Shown here: positions 9,699 through 24,689 of the stretch, in pieces
Layout of the letters: each line of letters begins with the position of its first letter
How positions within the stretch are numbered: position 1 is the stretch's first letter
From: Chondrilla cf. caribensis
Taxonomy: Eukaryota > Porifera > Demospongiae > Chondrillida > Chondrillidae
Length of the DNA: 64,000 nucleotides
Direction: 5' to 3'
Assembly (NCBI GenBank): GCA_964020155.1
Contig: OZ026546.1
Location: 407,501-471,500, forward strand
The notes under the pieces: model-generated
The model's input: only the letters and a program-made list of their open reading frames with translations
What the model was told of the DNA's origin: nothing
Database searches by the model: none
Made by a program: the position numbers and the translations under genes

Positions 9699-10705
9699 GA
9701 GGACAATAATGATATTATTATTATTATTATTATTTTTAAAAATTTAATAAGGAATTACTGCCTATTACTATTGCTAATCATTGAATAAAATCAGAATAGG
9801 ATTGATCAGACATGTCCAATATTGCACATGAATTAACTAGATATGAACATACATTGATAAACAAATGCATGTCAAATTGGGCAAGCAGCAAGTAATGACA
9901 CTGTATGGATGAGATGCGCATTAAGACGAGCAACATTATGACGAACGACAATTGATGCGAACTCAGTTTGGACTGTTGAATGATTTTGAAAGTTTGACGA
10001 TATGTACTGACCACCAGGAAGCTGTAATTACATTAGTGAGGAAATGTTTACGCACGCGCACGCATGCACACACAGTCATGCATGCACATATGCATGCACC
10101 CATGCACACAAGCACACACACACAGTCATACACGCATACACATACACCAACTTGCACATGCACGCATATTACTGTATGTATGTAGTCAAAAGTAAACATA
10201 ATATTCAAACACAACCACACATACACACTATAACATCTATGTATGTATGTATGTGCAGTGGCAATGTAGATGGTTGGACCAGATCCTGATTTGGCTGGAC
10301 ATTTTGATCTGATTTTAGGTGCTGTACTTGTCAGTAACATAAATTGCTGTAAGACCCACACTTTAAGCAAAAATGCCCTAGTACGACTGGTTTAAGGTAT
10401 TGTGGTACATGGTCTATATAATGAACTTCAGTCCACAGTAGAACAAGTTGAGGCAAATTATAGGGGTCTCACAAACTAACTATAATAATAATAAAATGTC
10501 AAGTTGACACACCCCCTCCACTATGAGCTATACGTAAAGGTGCTTAGCGTTATCTCCCCTATATTCTCCCATGCATTGAAATAACATTAAGGACATCTGG
10601 TAGCATTTCTTGCTATCAGATGTAAACTTATTATGCACTGTTCAAGTAAACCAAATATTGCTTGAATGTCTTTTAAAGAACCCTCAGGTGGCTTCTGCCC
10701 AGAGG

Positions 10706-10745
<40 letters not shown>

Positions 10746-11298
10746 TGTGTTCCCATACATTTAAAAAATAAAGCACCTCCGAATGTCGCTGGGGTTATGG
10801 GCCACCTATTGAGATTGGAATTGTTTCAAATGTTAGTTCATGTCCCCAGCTAGGTCTGTCTAAATAATCAAGTTGATATGCACCCTCCCCCATGAGCTAT
10901 GCAAAAGGGCTTGGCATTTTTCTCTCCTATACTCTCCAAGTTCAACATATTAGTATGTTTTAAAATGCATAGCATACTTGCGTAAACTACGTATATTTGA
11001 TGTAACTGTAACATTAGGATTACCATGCTTGTTATTGTTATTGGTTGTTTATGTTCGTTAATGTAGTGAATTCAAAGAAGTATGTTATGTCTTGTTACGT
11101 AATTACATTGTAATTACCACTCAACAGTTGACCTTTTTACACTTTGCAAAATTGTTACACTATTGATTAAATGTCATTGGTATGTAGTCCTTCATGCATG
11201 CACACATGCATATGCATGTACACACTTGAGAAAGTACATGTACACACACATGCACACATGCACATCCATGTACACACTTGAGAAAGTACATGTACACA
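9698..11298. repeat. A2 downstream flank with dispersed satellite-like units
   Basis: The shared family A flank (9700-10480) contains CA-rich stretches. At about 10490-10600 and 10755-10935 are degenerate single units of the 188-bp satellite in reverse orientation, recognisable by CATGAGCTAT, CACCTCCGAATGT and TGTCCCCAGCTAGGTCTG. A (TG)n tract at 10708-10743 separates them. The remainder to 11298 is AT-rich sequence also found near 20640-21060 and 26040-26210. No gene. Confidence 0.65.
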
Positions 11299-11440
<142 letters not shown>

Positions 11441-11448
11441 TACATGTT

Positions 11449-12181
11449 CTAATGCCTTTTCAGCAAATGAATCTCAAACACTTCTCCCCAACATGGCTCC
11501 CATTTACTGGTTGCTGGAGGGAATCTTCCAGGACATGGTTGAGTCTTGATGTACTTACTATTGGCCCCCACATATTTCCTTTTGGCCGGATAGTAGAGCA
11601 TCACGGGATCTCTGTGCTGCACAACCTCCCCTTTTTCTTGTTCATGACTGCTATCTTGAACACCTCCCCCCAGCAACAGCGCCATCTCGAGTGGTCTTGA
11701 AACCCATGATTATATGTAGGCGTTCCGGGACATGGATATATGCCACAGTAGTGGGAATTACAGGCATTACAATTATAGACAAGCCACTTCCTCCCGCCTG
11801 AATAATACAGGGCTACTTTGTCTCCAACTTTGATGGAACCTCTTCGCTGACCAAAAATTTGAAAGATTTCTCCACCACAATGTTTTGGTTTGTTCCCCGA
11901 AAAGTACACTCCAGGACAGGTTGCCTTTTGAACGTGATTTGTAGGCCAACCAGCCAACCAACTTCTTCCCAACCAAACATAGCGCAAACCAACATAAGCA
12001 CCTTGAGTAATTCCAGGGTGTCTGCATAGAGAGCCCTGCGTGGGAGTGTTCTGGTGACCATCCTCTATGATTGGGGTATTTCCCGTTGACATTATTAGTC
12101 AATTCTTCGGCAAAACACCAAACACTGGCAGCAAAAACCTATCCATATTCTAATGGTACTTGTGTATAGCATTGGCCTCAT
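11449..12181 (-). pseudogene. Family A pseudogene A6
   Basis: A minus-strand copy with the leader and start (ATG at 12181-12179) but a disrupted frame. The signal-peptide region is shifted and runs into a stop near the codons that in A2 encode DLTNN. A one-base deletion near 11631 changes the frame after the MNKK of repeat 3. A 15-nt in-frame insertion lies in repeat 2 near 11770. All three repeats are still legible, including CGGEIF, CWGEVF and CWGEVF. The promoter block upstream has a weaker TATA (near 12323). It is clearly homologous to A5 and may have decayed before or after their separation. Confidence 0.88.
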
Positions 12182-13556
<1,375 letters not shown>

Positions 13557-13564
13557 TGTGTGTT

Positions 13565-13850
13565 CATCAGTTTTGAACTACCTACTGTTGGCCCTCACAT
13601 ATTTGTAATTTCCTGGATGGTACAGCATCACAGGATCTCTGTGCTGCACAGTGTCTCTAATGTTCTTGTCCATGACAGCTATCTGGAACACCAGCTGTGC
13701 CATTTCTCACTGTCTTGAAAACCAAAACCATGGAGTTCAAGGACATGGAGCCACATTGCACCAGTGTCTATAACAGTCAATCCACTTCCTACCTTCATGA
13801 AACCCTTTTGCTGATCAAAAATTTGAATGATTTCTACACTTCAATTGTGT
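13565..13850 (-). pseudogene. Degenerate family A fragment
   Basis: The minus strand resembles repeats 2 and 3 of family A: CCATGAGCAT-like, GGATGGTACAGCATCACAGG and CTGTGCTGCACA segments correspond to the regions coding for YPxxRK, PVMLYY and VVQHRDP. Many indels, no open frame and no start. A second copy with shared changes is at 17640-17930, so this relic was itself duplicated. Confidence 0.75.
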
Positions 13851-14718
13851 TAGTTCCGAGAGAACTTGAAACAGCATTGTTTGAAGTTGAATACAGTGGA
13901 ATCCGAAGGTTCTGAAACTGAAAGAGTAAGTGGGACAGTACACAGTTGATCAATAGAAGCTGTTGTGTTGGTAGTGTTCCTGACATGAATGAGCTTTCAG
14001 TATAATGCAATGTTGTGTTCATGTGTGCATGTGTTTGTGTATTGATAATAGCACTCCATTTTACAATATTAAAGTATTATAAGTGTATAGCACACACATG
14101 AACACAAAACTCAACTTGTGTATTACAAAGCAAGGAAGTGTTGATCAATAGAATCTATTATGTTTCCTGACATGGATGAGCTTTCGGTATAATCCATGCA
14201 ATGCTGGCGTCTAGTTGAATGCACACATGAACACAAAACTCATGCTATATTATGTTTTATATAGTACGTATACTATGATCATAGTAATAATATATATTCA
14301 TACATAACATATATGTATGTATAATTATAATACCTTAATGTTATGTATGAATTATTATATTATGTATGTTTATGCATGGTTACAATAAGCAATGCAGTAT
14401 ATTAACACACAGTTCAAATATATTATATTGTGTTTTATGCTACCTAGTATGAAGGTATGATCCTACAATTGTTGTAGAATCCACACTTGGGAAAATGCCC
14501 TCTACAACTGGTTTAAGGTGCCAATGTATGTATTGTGGTACATGGTCTATAATGAACTTCAGTCCACAGTAGAACATGTTGAGGTTATAGGGGTACCGGT
14601 CTCACAAAGTAATTATTAATTCTTGTTACCAGATGTAAACTTATTATGCACTGTTAAAGTGAACCAAATAATTCTTTAAATGTGTTTTGAAAAGAACCCT
14701 CAAGTGGATTCTGCCCAG

Positions 14719-14788
<70 letters not shown>

Positions 14789-14961
14789 TTGTGCTCTCAT
14801 ACATAAAAAATAGTAAGTACCTCTGAATGTAGATGGGATTACGGGTTAGCTACGGAGATGGAAATTGTTTCATATGTTAGCTTATGTCCCCAGCTAGGTC
14901 TACTAATATATGAAGTTGACACGCCCCCTCACCATGAGGTATGCATACACACTCACACATG

Positions 14962-15018
<57 letters not shown>

Positions 15019-15038
15019 CACACACACACACACACACA
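13851..15038. repeat. Repeat mosaic
   Basis: Copies of the dispersed unit with GTTGAATACAGTGGAATCC and ATGAGCTTTCAGTATAATG lie at about 13855-14020 and 14130-14225. AT-rich sequence follows, then a family A flank block (14460-14700), a (GT)n tract (14721-14788), a degenerate reverse satellite unit (14795-14940) and a (CA)n tract (14967-15038). No gene. Confidence 0.65.
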
Positions 15039-15095
15039 TGCTACATATTCTACCACCTTTCAGCAAATGAATCTCGAACTCTTTCCACCAACATA
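15039..15095 (-). pseudogene. Short 3'-end relic of a family A gene
   Basis: Directly after a (CA)n tract, the minus strand reads like the last codons of family A (FEIHLLK then the stop and TGTAGCA spacer region). This matches the gene-end plus (TG)n junction of intact copies. The homology then stops and joins the dispersed unit with GTTGAATACACTGGAATTCG. A second copy is at 16778-16834. Confidence 0.7.
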
Positions 15096-15447
15096 CAAAT
15101 ACTTGTTGAATACACTGGAATTCGTAGATTCTGAAACTGAAAGATTTAGTGAGACAGTACATACTAGCCATTGTGTATTACAAAGCAAGGAAGTGTTGAT
15201 CAATAGAATCTATTGTGTTTCCTGACATGAATGAGCTTTCAGTATAATGCAATGTTGTGTTCATGTGTGCATGTGTTTGTATATTGATAATAGCACTCCA
15301 TTTTACAGTATTAAAATGTATAACACACATATGAACATAAAACTCACACTATATTATTATTTATAATATGTATAATAATATGATATAATATAATATAATG
15401 TATATGCATATAATTTAATATTATGTATATGTATATATTAATATAAT

Positions 15448-15646
15448 ATAGCATCCATTACCATAGAAACAGTACTATTATACAGCAATTTTATAATGTA
15501 TAAAGCGCTAGCAACAGTATAAAGCGTTAGCAACGGATGCTATAAGGGTTAAGACATGGACACTCGGGCATTATGACATATAAATACACTCGCCCTCGGG
15601 ACTCGGTATTTATATGTCATAATGCCCTTGTGCCCATGTCTTAACC
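15448..15646. mobile_element. Double-hairpin foldback element, copy 1
   Basis: Two adjacent hairpins. The first pairs ATAGCATCCATTACC with the complement in AGCAACGGATGCTAT. The second pairs GGTTAAGACATGG with CCATGTCTTAACC, and its inner arms include GCATTATGACATATAAATAC and the complement. A near-identical element lies at 17146-17360. No coding capacity. Likely a non-autonomous foldback or MITE-like insertion. Confidence 0.7.
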
Positions 15647-15659
15647 ACTAAATAATGCA

Positions 15660-16046
15660 CTCTTATTATGTATTGATTATTATATTAATATGCATGGTTA
15701 CATTAATCAATGCAGTATATTAACACACAGTTCAAGTATATTATATTGTGTTTTATACCACCTAGTATGAAGGTATGATCCTACAATTGTTGTAGAATCC
15801 ACATTTTCCACAAAATGCCCTCTATGACTGGTTTAAGGTGCCAATGTATGTATTGTGGTACATGGTCTATAATGAACTTCAGTCCACAGTAGAACATGTT
15901 GAGACAGATTATAAGGGTACTGGTTTCACAAAGTAATTATTAATTCTTGCTACCAGATGTAAACTTATTATGCACTGTTAAAGTGAACATAAAATAATGC
16001 TTTAAATGTGCTTTAAAAGAATCTTTAAGTGGATTCTGCCTGGAAG

Positions 16047-16107
<61 letters not shown>

Positions 16108-16777
16108 CGTGTGCATGCGTGCATGCGTGTGTGCCTGTGTGTGATTGTGCTCTCATACATAAGAAATAGTAAGTACCTATGAATGTAGCTAGGATTATGG
16201 GTTAGCTACGGAGATGGAAATTGTTTTAAATGTTAGCTCATGTCCCCAGCTAGGTCTGGCTGAAGTATCAAGTTGATCTACCCCCTATCCCATGAGCTAT
16301 GCATGGAGTTGCTTAGCATTTTCTTTCCTATACTCTCCCATACATTGTAAATATATCAAGCAAATTCAAATGTAGCTGAGGTTATGGGTTAGCTACAGAG
16401 ATGGGAATTGTGTTTGAAACATTAGTTGACATCCCCAGCTCAGTCCGGTAAAATTATCACGTTGACATGCCTCCTCCCCCATGAGGTATGCAAAAAGGTG
16501 CTTAGCATTTTCTCCCCTATATTTTCCAATACATAGATAGAAATAATATTAAGCACCTTCAACTGTAGCTGGGTTTGCGGGTTTGCTACAGAGATGGGAA
16601 TTGTTTCAAATTGTTAATTCATGATCCCAGCTAGGTCTACTAATATATCAAGTTGACACCCCATGAGGTATGCATACACACACACATGCATACACAAACT
16701 CATACACACATACACAAACTCACACACACACACACACACATGCATACACAAACTCATACACACACACATACACCCAC
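15660..16777. repeat. Repeat mosaic with satellite-like units
   Basis: Begins with a family A flank block (15770-16040), followed by (GT)n (16051-16140) and about 2.5 degenerate reverse satellite units (16145-16655). CA-rich sequence with an ACACAAACTCATACAC periodicity follows (16670-16775). No gene. Confidence 0.65.
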
Positions 16778-16834
16778 TGCTACATATTCTACCACCTTTC
16801 AGCAAATGAATCTCGAACTCTTTCCACCAACATA
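16778..16834 (-). pseudogene. Short 3'-end relic of a family A gene, copy 2
   Basis: Same junction as 15039-15095: a CA-rich tract, then the reverse complement of the family A C-terminal codons and stop region, then the dispersed unit. The two are copies of one composite block, about 1.7 kb apart. Confidence 0.7.
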
Positions 16835-17145
16835 CAAATACTTGTTGAATACACTGGAATTCGTGGATTCTGAAACTGAAAGATTTAGTGGGACAGTACA
16901 TACTATCCATTGTGTACTGCAAAACAAGGAAGTGTTGATCAATAGAAGCTATTGTGTTTCCTGACACGGATGAGCTTTCAGTATAATGCAATGTTGGTGT
17001 CTAGTTGAATGGAGCGTGTTTGTGTTGGTTGTGTGTGTGTGTGCATTGATATTATACTACTCCATTTTGCAGTTTTCAAGTATGAATGTATAAAACACAC
17101 ATGAACACACAAACGCACACTAAATTATAAATACTATAATATATT

Positions 17146-17360
17146 ATAGCATCCGTTACCATAGAAACAGTACTATTATACAGCAATTTTATATTGTATA
17201 AAGCGCTAGCAACAGTATAAAGCGTTAGCAACGGATGCTATAATGGTTAAGACATGGACACTCGGCATTATGACATATAAAATACACGCCCTTGGGCGCT
17301 TCGCACCCTCGGGACTCGGTATTTTATATGTCATAATGCCCTCGTGCCCATGTCTTAACC
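17146..17360. mobile_element. Double-hairpin foldback element, copy 2
   Basis: The same two-hairpin structure as at 15448-15646, with a slightly longer second loop. It ends in CCATGTCTTAACC. Both copies lie inside the larger duplicated block, so duplication of the block rather than two insertions may explain them. Confidence 0.7.
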
Positions 17361-17639
17361 ACTAAATAATACATGAAGCTTGAACATCACACCCAGTGGC
17401 ATTACTTGCTGGTTGATCTCTTTCAGACATATCTGTTTAGTGCCTCACAATTGTGTCTTGTTAATTACATTGTGATTATCACTCAACAGTTGACCTTAAT
17501 TCCTCATTAAATTTTGCAAATTGTTTCACTAAAGACTAAATGTCATTGATATGTAGTCCTTCGTGCATGCATACATGTATATGCATGTACACATAAGACA
17601 ATAACACACACACAACACACACACACATATATTGTTCAT

Positions 17640-17935
17640 AGGCTTCGATGTACCTACTGCTGGCCTCTGCATATTAAATTTTGTAATTTATTGGATGGTA
17701 CAGCATCATAGGATCTCTGTGCTGTCTCTAATGTTCTTGTCCATGACTGCTATCTGGAGCACCTAACCCAAGCAGCTGTGCCATTTCTTGCTGTCTTCAA
17801 ACCCATAAGCATGCGTGGGCTTTCAAGGACATGGAGCCACATTGCACAAGTGTCTATAACAGCCAAGCCACTTCCTACCTTCATGAAACCCCTTTGCTGA
17901 CCAAAAATCTGAACAATTTCTACACTTCAATTGTG
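17640..17935 (-). pseudogene. Degenerate family A fragment, copy 2
   Basis: Antisense relic of family A repeats 1-3, closely matching 13565-13850. It includes AAACCCATAAGCATGCGTGG and CCAAGCCACTTCCTACC, which correspond to the coding regions for AHGF and RKWLG. Open frames are interrupted by many indels. Confidence 0.75.
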
Positions 17936-18386
17936 TTAGTTCCGAGAGAACTTGAAACAGCATTGTTTGAAGTTGAATACAGTGGAATCCGAAGGTTCTG
18001 AAACTGAAAGAGTATAAGTGGGACAGTACACAGTTGATCAATAGGAGATATTGTGTGGGTAGTGTTCCTGACATGAATGAGCTTTCAGTATAATGCAATG
18101 TTGTGTTCATGTGTGCATGTGTTTGTGTATTGATAATAGCACTCCATTTTACAATATTAAATATTATAACACACACATGAACATGAAACTTATGCTATAT
18201 TATTATTTATAATATTATGTATAATATGATAGTATCATACATAACATGTATAATATAATGTAATACGGATGCATTTTATACCACCTAGTACAGCATGATG
18301 GTAAGTATTTACATGATGAGTATATGTTCTCAATGAGTGGACAAGTGAGTAAATAGACTGAATGCCATATTTTCCCTAACATTTCT
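17936..18386. other. Dispersed unit and A3 upstream sequence
   Basis: A copy of the dispersed unit (about 17940-18115) is followed by AT-rich sequence leading into the conserved family A promoter block. Nothing else is recognised. Confidence 0.5.
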
Positions 18387-18394
18387 TATAAAAA
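18387..18394 (+). promoter_or_regulatory. TATA box of A3
   Basis: TATAAAAA replaces the TATATAAA of A1 and A2 at the same place relative to the leader, in the context CCCTAACATTTCT. Confidence 0.7.
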
Positions 18395-18530
18395 GCAAGC
18401 ACCTTGAACCAGCTCCACAAGGAGAGCATTCCTGCTAGAAGTGCCAGTGCTGAAACCAGTCAAAGAAAGAACAGTTTACACCATCAACTGATGCTTTAGA
18501 GTGTACCTCACTACCTACCTGGTCTCACCG

Positions 18531-19244
18531 ATGAGGACAATGCTTTTCTCAAGTGTCATTGGAATATGGATGGTCTTTTTAGTTACCAGTGGGTGTTTTG
18601 CTGAAGATTTGACTAATAACGTCAACGAGGAATACTCCCTTGTGGAGGGTGGTGGCCAAGACGCTCACACACAGGGCTATCTACGCAGACATCAAATTAC
18701 CCAAGGTGCCTATGTCGGTTTGCGCTATGTCGTGGGGGGCAGAAGTTGGTTGGCCGGTTGGCCTACAAAACACGTTCAAAAGGTAACCTGTCCTGGAGTG
18801 TACTTTTCGGGGAACAAACCAAAAAAATGTGGTGGAGAAGTTTTTAGAATCTACCATCAGCGAAGAGGTCCCATTAAAGTTGGAGACAAAGTAGCCCTGT
18901 ATTATCCGCGTGGTAGGAAGTGGCTTGGCTGTAATTCCCGCTACTGTGGCATGTATCCATGTCCTGGAAGGCCTACACCTGCTCATGGGTTTCAAAGCCG
19001 TTGCAGATGGCATGAATGCTTGGGGGAGGTGTTCCAGATAGCAGTCATGAACAAAAGAATCGGGGAGGTTGTGCAGCACAAAGATCCCGTGATGCTTTAC
19101 TATCCGAAAAAACGTAGATATTTGGCGGCCAGTAGTAAGTACATCAGAACCGATTCATGTCCTGGAACATTCCCTCCAGCAACCAATAAATTTGAGGGAT
19201 GTTGGGGAGATGTGTTCGAGATTCATTTGCTGAAAATGCGTTAG
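18531..19244 (+). CDS. Family A gene A3: secreted three-repeat Cys protein
   Basis: 237 residues, intact. Signal peptide 1-24, repeats at the same positions as in A2. It differs in several motif positions: repeat 1 has KCGGEVF, repeat 2 has ECLGEVF and repeat 3 has CWGDVF. An extra Cys158 lies five residues before Cys163 in repeat 2. This gives nine Cys in the mature chain, an odd number, so one may be free or bridge to a partner. The first repeat contains VVGG where A1 and A2 have VWKG. The repeat 1 sequence from KHVQK to YFSGNK is closer to the minus-strand copies than to A1 and A2, which suggests gene conversion or shared ancestry of that segment. Function unknown. Confidence 0.87.
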   Translation: MRTMLFSSVIGIWMVFLVTSGCFAEDLTNNVNEEYSLVEGGGQDAHTQGYLRRHQITQGAYVGLRYVVGGRSWLAGWPTKHVQKVTCPGVYFSGNKPKKCGGEVFRIYHQRRGPIKVGDKVALYYPRGRKWLGCNSRYCGMYPCPGRPTPAHGFQSRCRWHECLGEVFQIAVMNKRIGEVVQHKDPVMLYYPKKRRYLAASSKYIRTDSCPGTFPPATNKFEGCWGDVFEIHLLKMR

Positions 19245-19252
19245 AACATGTA

Positions 19253-19255
<3 letters not shown>

Positions 19256-19338
<83 letters not shown>
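19256..19338 (+). repeat. (TG)n tract in the A3 3' untranslated region
   Basis: It begins about 11 nt after the stop codon, after the conserved AACATGTAGCAG. Confidence 0.9.
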
Positions 19339-21206
<1,868 letters not shown>

Positions 21207-21214
21207 TACATGTT

Positions 21215-21906
21215 CTACAATCCTTTAAGCAAATGAATCTCGAACACTTCTCCCCAACATGGCTCCCATTTACTGGTTGCTGGAGGGAATCTTCCAGGAC
21301 ATGGTTGAGTCTTGATGTACCTACTATTGGCCCCCACATATTTCCTTTTGGCCGGATAGTAAAGCATCACGGGATCTCTATGCTGCACAACCTCCCCGAT
21401 TTTCTTGTTCATGACTGCTATCTTGAACACCTCCCCCCAGCAACGGCGCCATCTCGAGCGGTCTTGAAACCCATAAGCATATGTAGGCGTTCCGGGACAT
21501 GGATATATGCCACAGTAGTGGGAATTACAGCCAAGCCACTTCCTTCCGCCTGAATAATACAGGGCTACTTTGTCTCCAACTTTGATGGATTGGAACCTCT
21601 TCGCTGACCAAAAATTTGAAAGATTTCTCCACCACAATGTTTTGTTTTGCTCCCCGAAAAGTACACTCCAGGACAGGTTGCCTTTTGAACGTGATTTGTA
21701 GGCCAACCAGCCAACCAACTTCTTCCCAGCCAAACATAGCGCAAACCAACAGGGTCGCCTTGAGTTATTGCCGGTGATACATGAACTTGCTCCTGTTCGT
21801 CTTGGTAGTTAGACTGCACGACATTACCAGTCAAGTCTTGAGCGAGACATTCAGCTACAAGGACTATCCATACTCCAATGGAACTTGAGAATAGCATTGT
21901 CCTCAT
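21215..21906 (-). pseudogene. Family A copy A5, one frameshift
   Basis: A nearly complete minus-strand copy from MRTML to the stop. Five extra bases near 21590-21594 (TTGGA, a local duplication) shift the frame between repeats 1 and 2, just after GQRRG. Apart from that insertion both halves are open and all three Cys-repeat motifs are preserved. The N-terminal linker is different from other copies (VVQSNYQDEQEQ), and the C-terminus ends KGL. With a TATA-like TTTATATA (22044-22051, minus) and intact leader it is either a young pseudogene or a sequencing error in a functional gene. Confidence 0.85.
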
Positions 21907-22436
21907 CAGTGAGACCAGGTAAGTAGTAAGGTACACTCCAAAAGCATCAGTTGATGGTGTAAACTGTTCTTTCTTTGACTGGTTTCAGCACTGGCACTTC
22001 TAGCAGGAATGCTCTCCTTGTGGAGCTGGTTCGAGGTGCTTGTTTTATATAAGTAATGTTAGGGAAATACGGCATTCACTCTAATTCACTTAAGTACTTT
22101 TGCACCCATTGAGAACATAATATTTTTTATACTGTATATGCATACACGCACCATTATAATAGGAAATTACATCATGTTTCAGATATTAATTGAATGCATG
22201 GACCTTGGGACATTCAATAGTGCTTCATCCCATTGAATGAATCTAGTGTTTGTGTGTGAGTGTATGCAGCTGTGTGTGGTGTCATATGTAATAATATATT
22301 AGCTGACTAACTCGGGGACAATCTCCACAATTTATCTGGAAGTCTTTGCTAGTGTCATTTGATAGAATTTGTTTGAGGAAACTTAGGATGCATTCAATTT
22401 TCTTGGCTTTCAATGTGGTTCATTGAATGTATAATA
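21907..22436. other. A5 leader, promoter and dispersed repeat 2
   Basis: The conserved family A leader and TATA block (to about 22060, minus strand) are followed by a copy of dispersed repeat 2 (about 22180-22436, with CATTGAATGAATC and GTGAGTGTATGCAGCTG). No other gene. Confidence 0.65.
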
Positions 22437-22615
22437 CAGTAAGCCTCTCTATAAAGGACACACTGGGACCGGGGAGTTTGCCCACAGTAAAGAGGTTGTC
22501 CACTCTTCAGACATAAAAAATGCATTGGCACTATAAGAAAATTTATTTGGTGCCTTACAGAGTGTCCTTTGTAGGGAGGTCATTTCTATGGTGTTCTCTA
22601 ATAGAGGTTTTGCTG
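22437..22615. mobile_element. TA-flanked MITE, family M2 (copy 1)
   Basis: 179-bp element beginning CAGTAAGCCTCTCTATAAAG and ending CTAATAGAGGTTTTGCTG, flanked by TA on both sides. Partial related copies are at about 23753-23905 and 27630-27715. A better-preserved relative is at 53990-54164. The CAGT...CCTCT termini resemble pogo/Tigger-type ends. Confidence 0.75.
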
Positions 22616-24689
22616 TAAATGTGTACATAAACATGCCCTCACATTCTGGGAATTTGAGTATACTCCTTCCATGCACACTATCGGGTACCTGACACTGTTC
22701 TGTTCATATTTTTATCCTGTATATGTGTATACACCATTAAAATAGGAAATCACATTGAAACACAATGTTTGTTCATTTTCCTTGTTTCAAAAGGTATTCA
22801 TAATGATTGAGACTGGAACATTCACTAAGTTTCATAGGTTAGGAAACATCATTGAACCATTATTTTAATTTTCCTGTTTCAGATAATAATTGAGTGCATG
22901 GACCTTGGGACATTCAATAATGCTTCATCCCATTGAATGAATCCTAGTGTTTGTGTGTGAGTGTATGCAGCTGTGTGTGGTGTCATGTAATATCATATTA
23001 ACTGACTAACTCGGGGACAATCTCCACAATTTCTCCAAAGTCTTTGCTAGTGTCATTTGATAGAATTAAGTTTGAGGAAAGTTAGGATACATTCAATTTT
23101 GTTGGCTTTCAATGTGGTTCATTGAAGGTGTATATATAATTATATAAAATGCTCACACACATGCACACCATATATTCATACCCTCACATTCCAGGAATTC
23201 AAGCAAACTCCTTTCATGCAGACTTTTGGGTGCTTAAAACTGTTCTATGAGGGTAGTTTCGAAGGAATGTACATACCTTTACACTTATTGAGAACATCAT
23301 GATATTATTTTTATACTGTATATGTGTACACGCCATTATAATAGGGAATCACATCGAACCATAATAATTATTATATTAGTTGATTTTCCTTGTTTCAAAA
23401 AGTATTCATAATGATTGAGACTGGAACATTCACTAAAGGTTCATAGGTTAGGAAACATCATTGTTACATTATTTCAATTTTCCTGTTTCAGATAATAATT
23501 GAGTGCATGGACCCTGGGGTATTCAATAGTGCTTCATTCCACTGAATGAATCCTAGTGTTTGTGTGTGAGTGTATGCAGCTGTGTGTGGTGTCATGTGAT
23601 ATTATATTAGCTGACTAACTTGGGGACAATCTCCACAATTTCTCCAAACGTCTTTACTAGTGTCATTTGATAGACTTTTGTTTGAGGAAAGTTAGGATGC
23701 ATTCAATTTTCTTGGCTTTCAATGTGGTTCATTGAAAGTAAAATGCATTATTAAGTCTCTCTATAAAGGACACACTGGCACCAGGGCATTTGTCCACTGT
23801 AGAGAGGTTGTCCACTCTTCAGACGTAAAAAATGCATTGGCACTATAGGGAAATCTATTTTGGTGCCTTACAGAGTGTCCTTTGTAGGGAGGTCATTTCT
23901 GATTTCAGTCCCCTGTACAATAGTTACACCAGAAGGTGCTTAGTTGCTATACATTCCCCAATTCTCTCCTATATGTACATAGGAAAGGCTAGGCACCTTC
24001 TAATGTAGCTAGGTTTGTTAGCCATGTATGGAGATGGTGAGTGTTACAGAAGTCACAATGCCAGCCTGGTATGGAACACATATCAGCTTGAAAAACCTCC
24101 TCCATCATGGACAATGCTGGAAGATGCTTACATTTTATTCTCCTATTCTCTTATATACATAATAGAAGACGCTAGACACCACCTTAAATAACTAGGTTTA
24201 CAGGTCACACATGAAGATGTGGAGTTCTCAGAAGTTAGTTAATGGTCCCAGCTAGGTCTGGATCAACTATCAGCATGGCAACCTCCACATTGAGTTATGT
24301 CAAAAAGTGCTTATATTTTCTCCACTATTCTCTCCCATACTTTGAAATGCCAAGCACCTTCAAACGTCACTAGGTTTACAGGCCACATACGCCATGTTGA
24401 GTGTTTCAGAACATTTTCACAGTTCGCACTAGATCTGGATGTGATGTGTGATAATCTGATATGTCCCCACAACCAGTAATTTGAATTACCCATATCTCTC
24501 CTATACAGGCAATTGAACACTGCTGTTTGTGAACTTGATTTCAATTTCCCTCATTGTATTAGTTATATTGAACAAGATTGACGGTATAGTCACAAAACCA
24601 ATTGAAAAGGAATTAATATTGTAAATGGATCCATATTATGGAACAATTGTCACTGCATCATTGACACTATGTACGTACATGCATGCAGA
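22616..24689. repeat. Tandem copies of dispersed repeat 2 and degenerate satellite units
   Basis: Dispersed repeat 2 recurs as roughly 450-550-bp direct copies at about 22730-23140 and 23330-23753, separated by CA-rich stretches and a partial M2 element (23753-23905). From about 23930 to 24470 there are four highly diverged, reverse-oriented satellite-like units with the spacing of CACCTTC...AGGTCTGG landmarks. No gene is supported. Confidence 0.6.
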
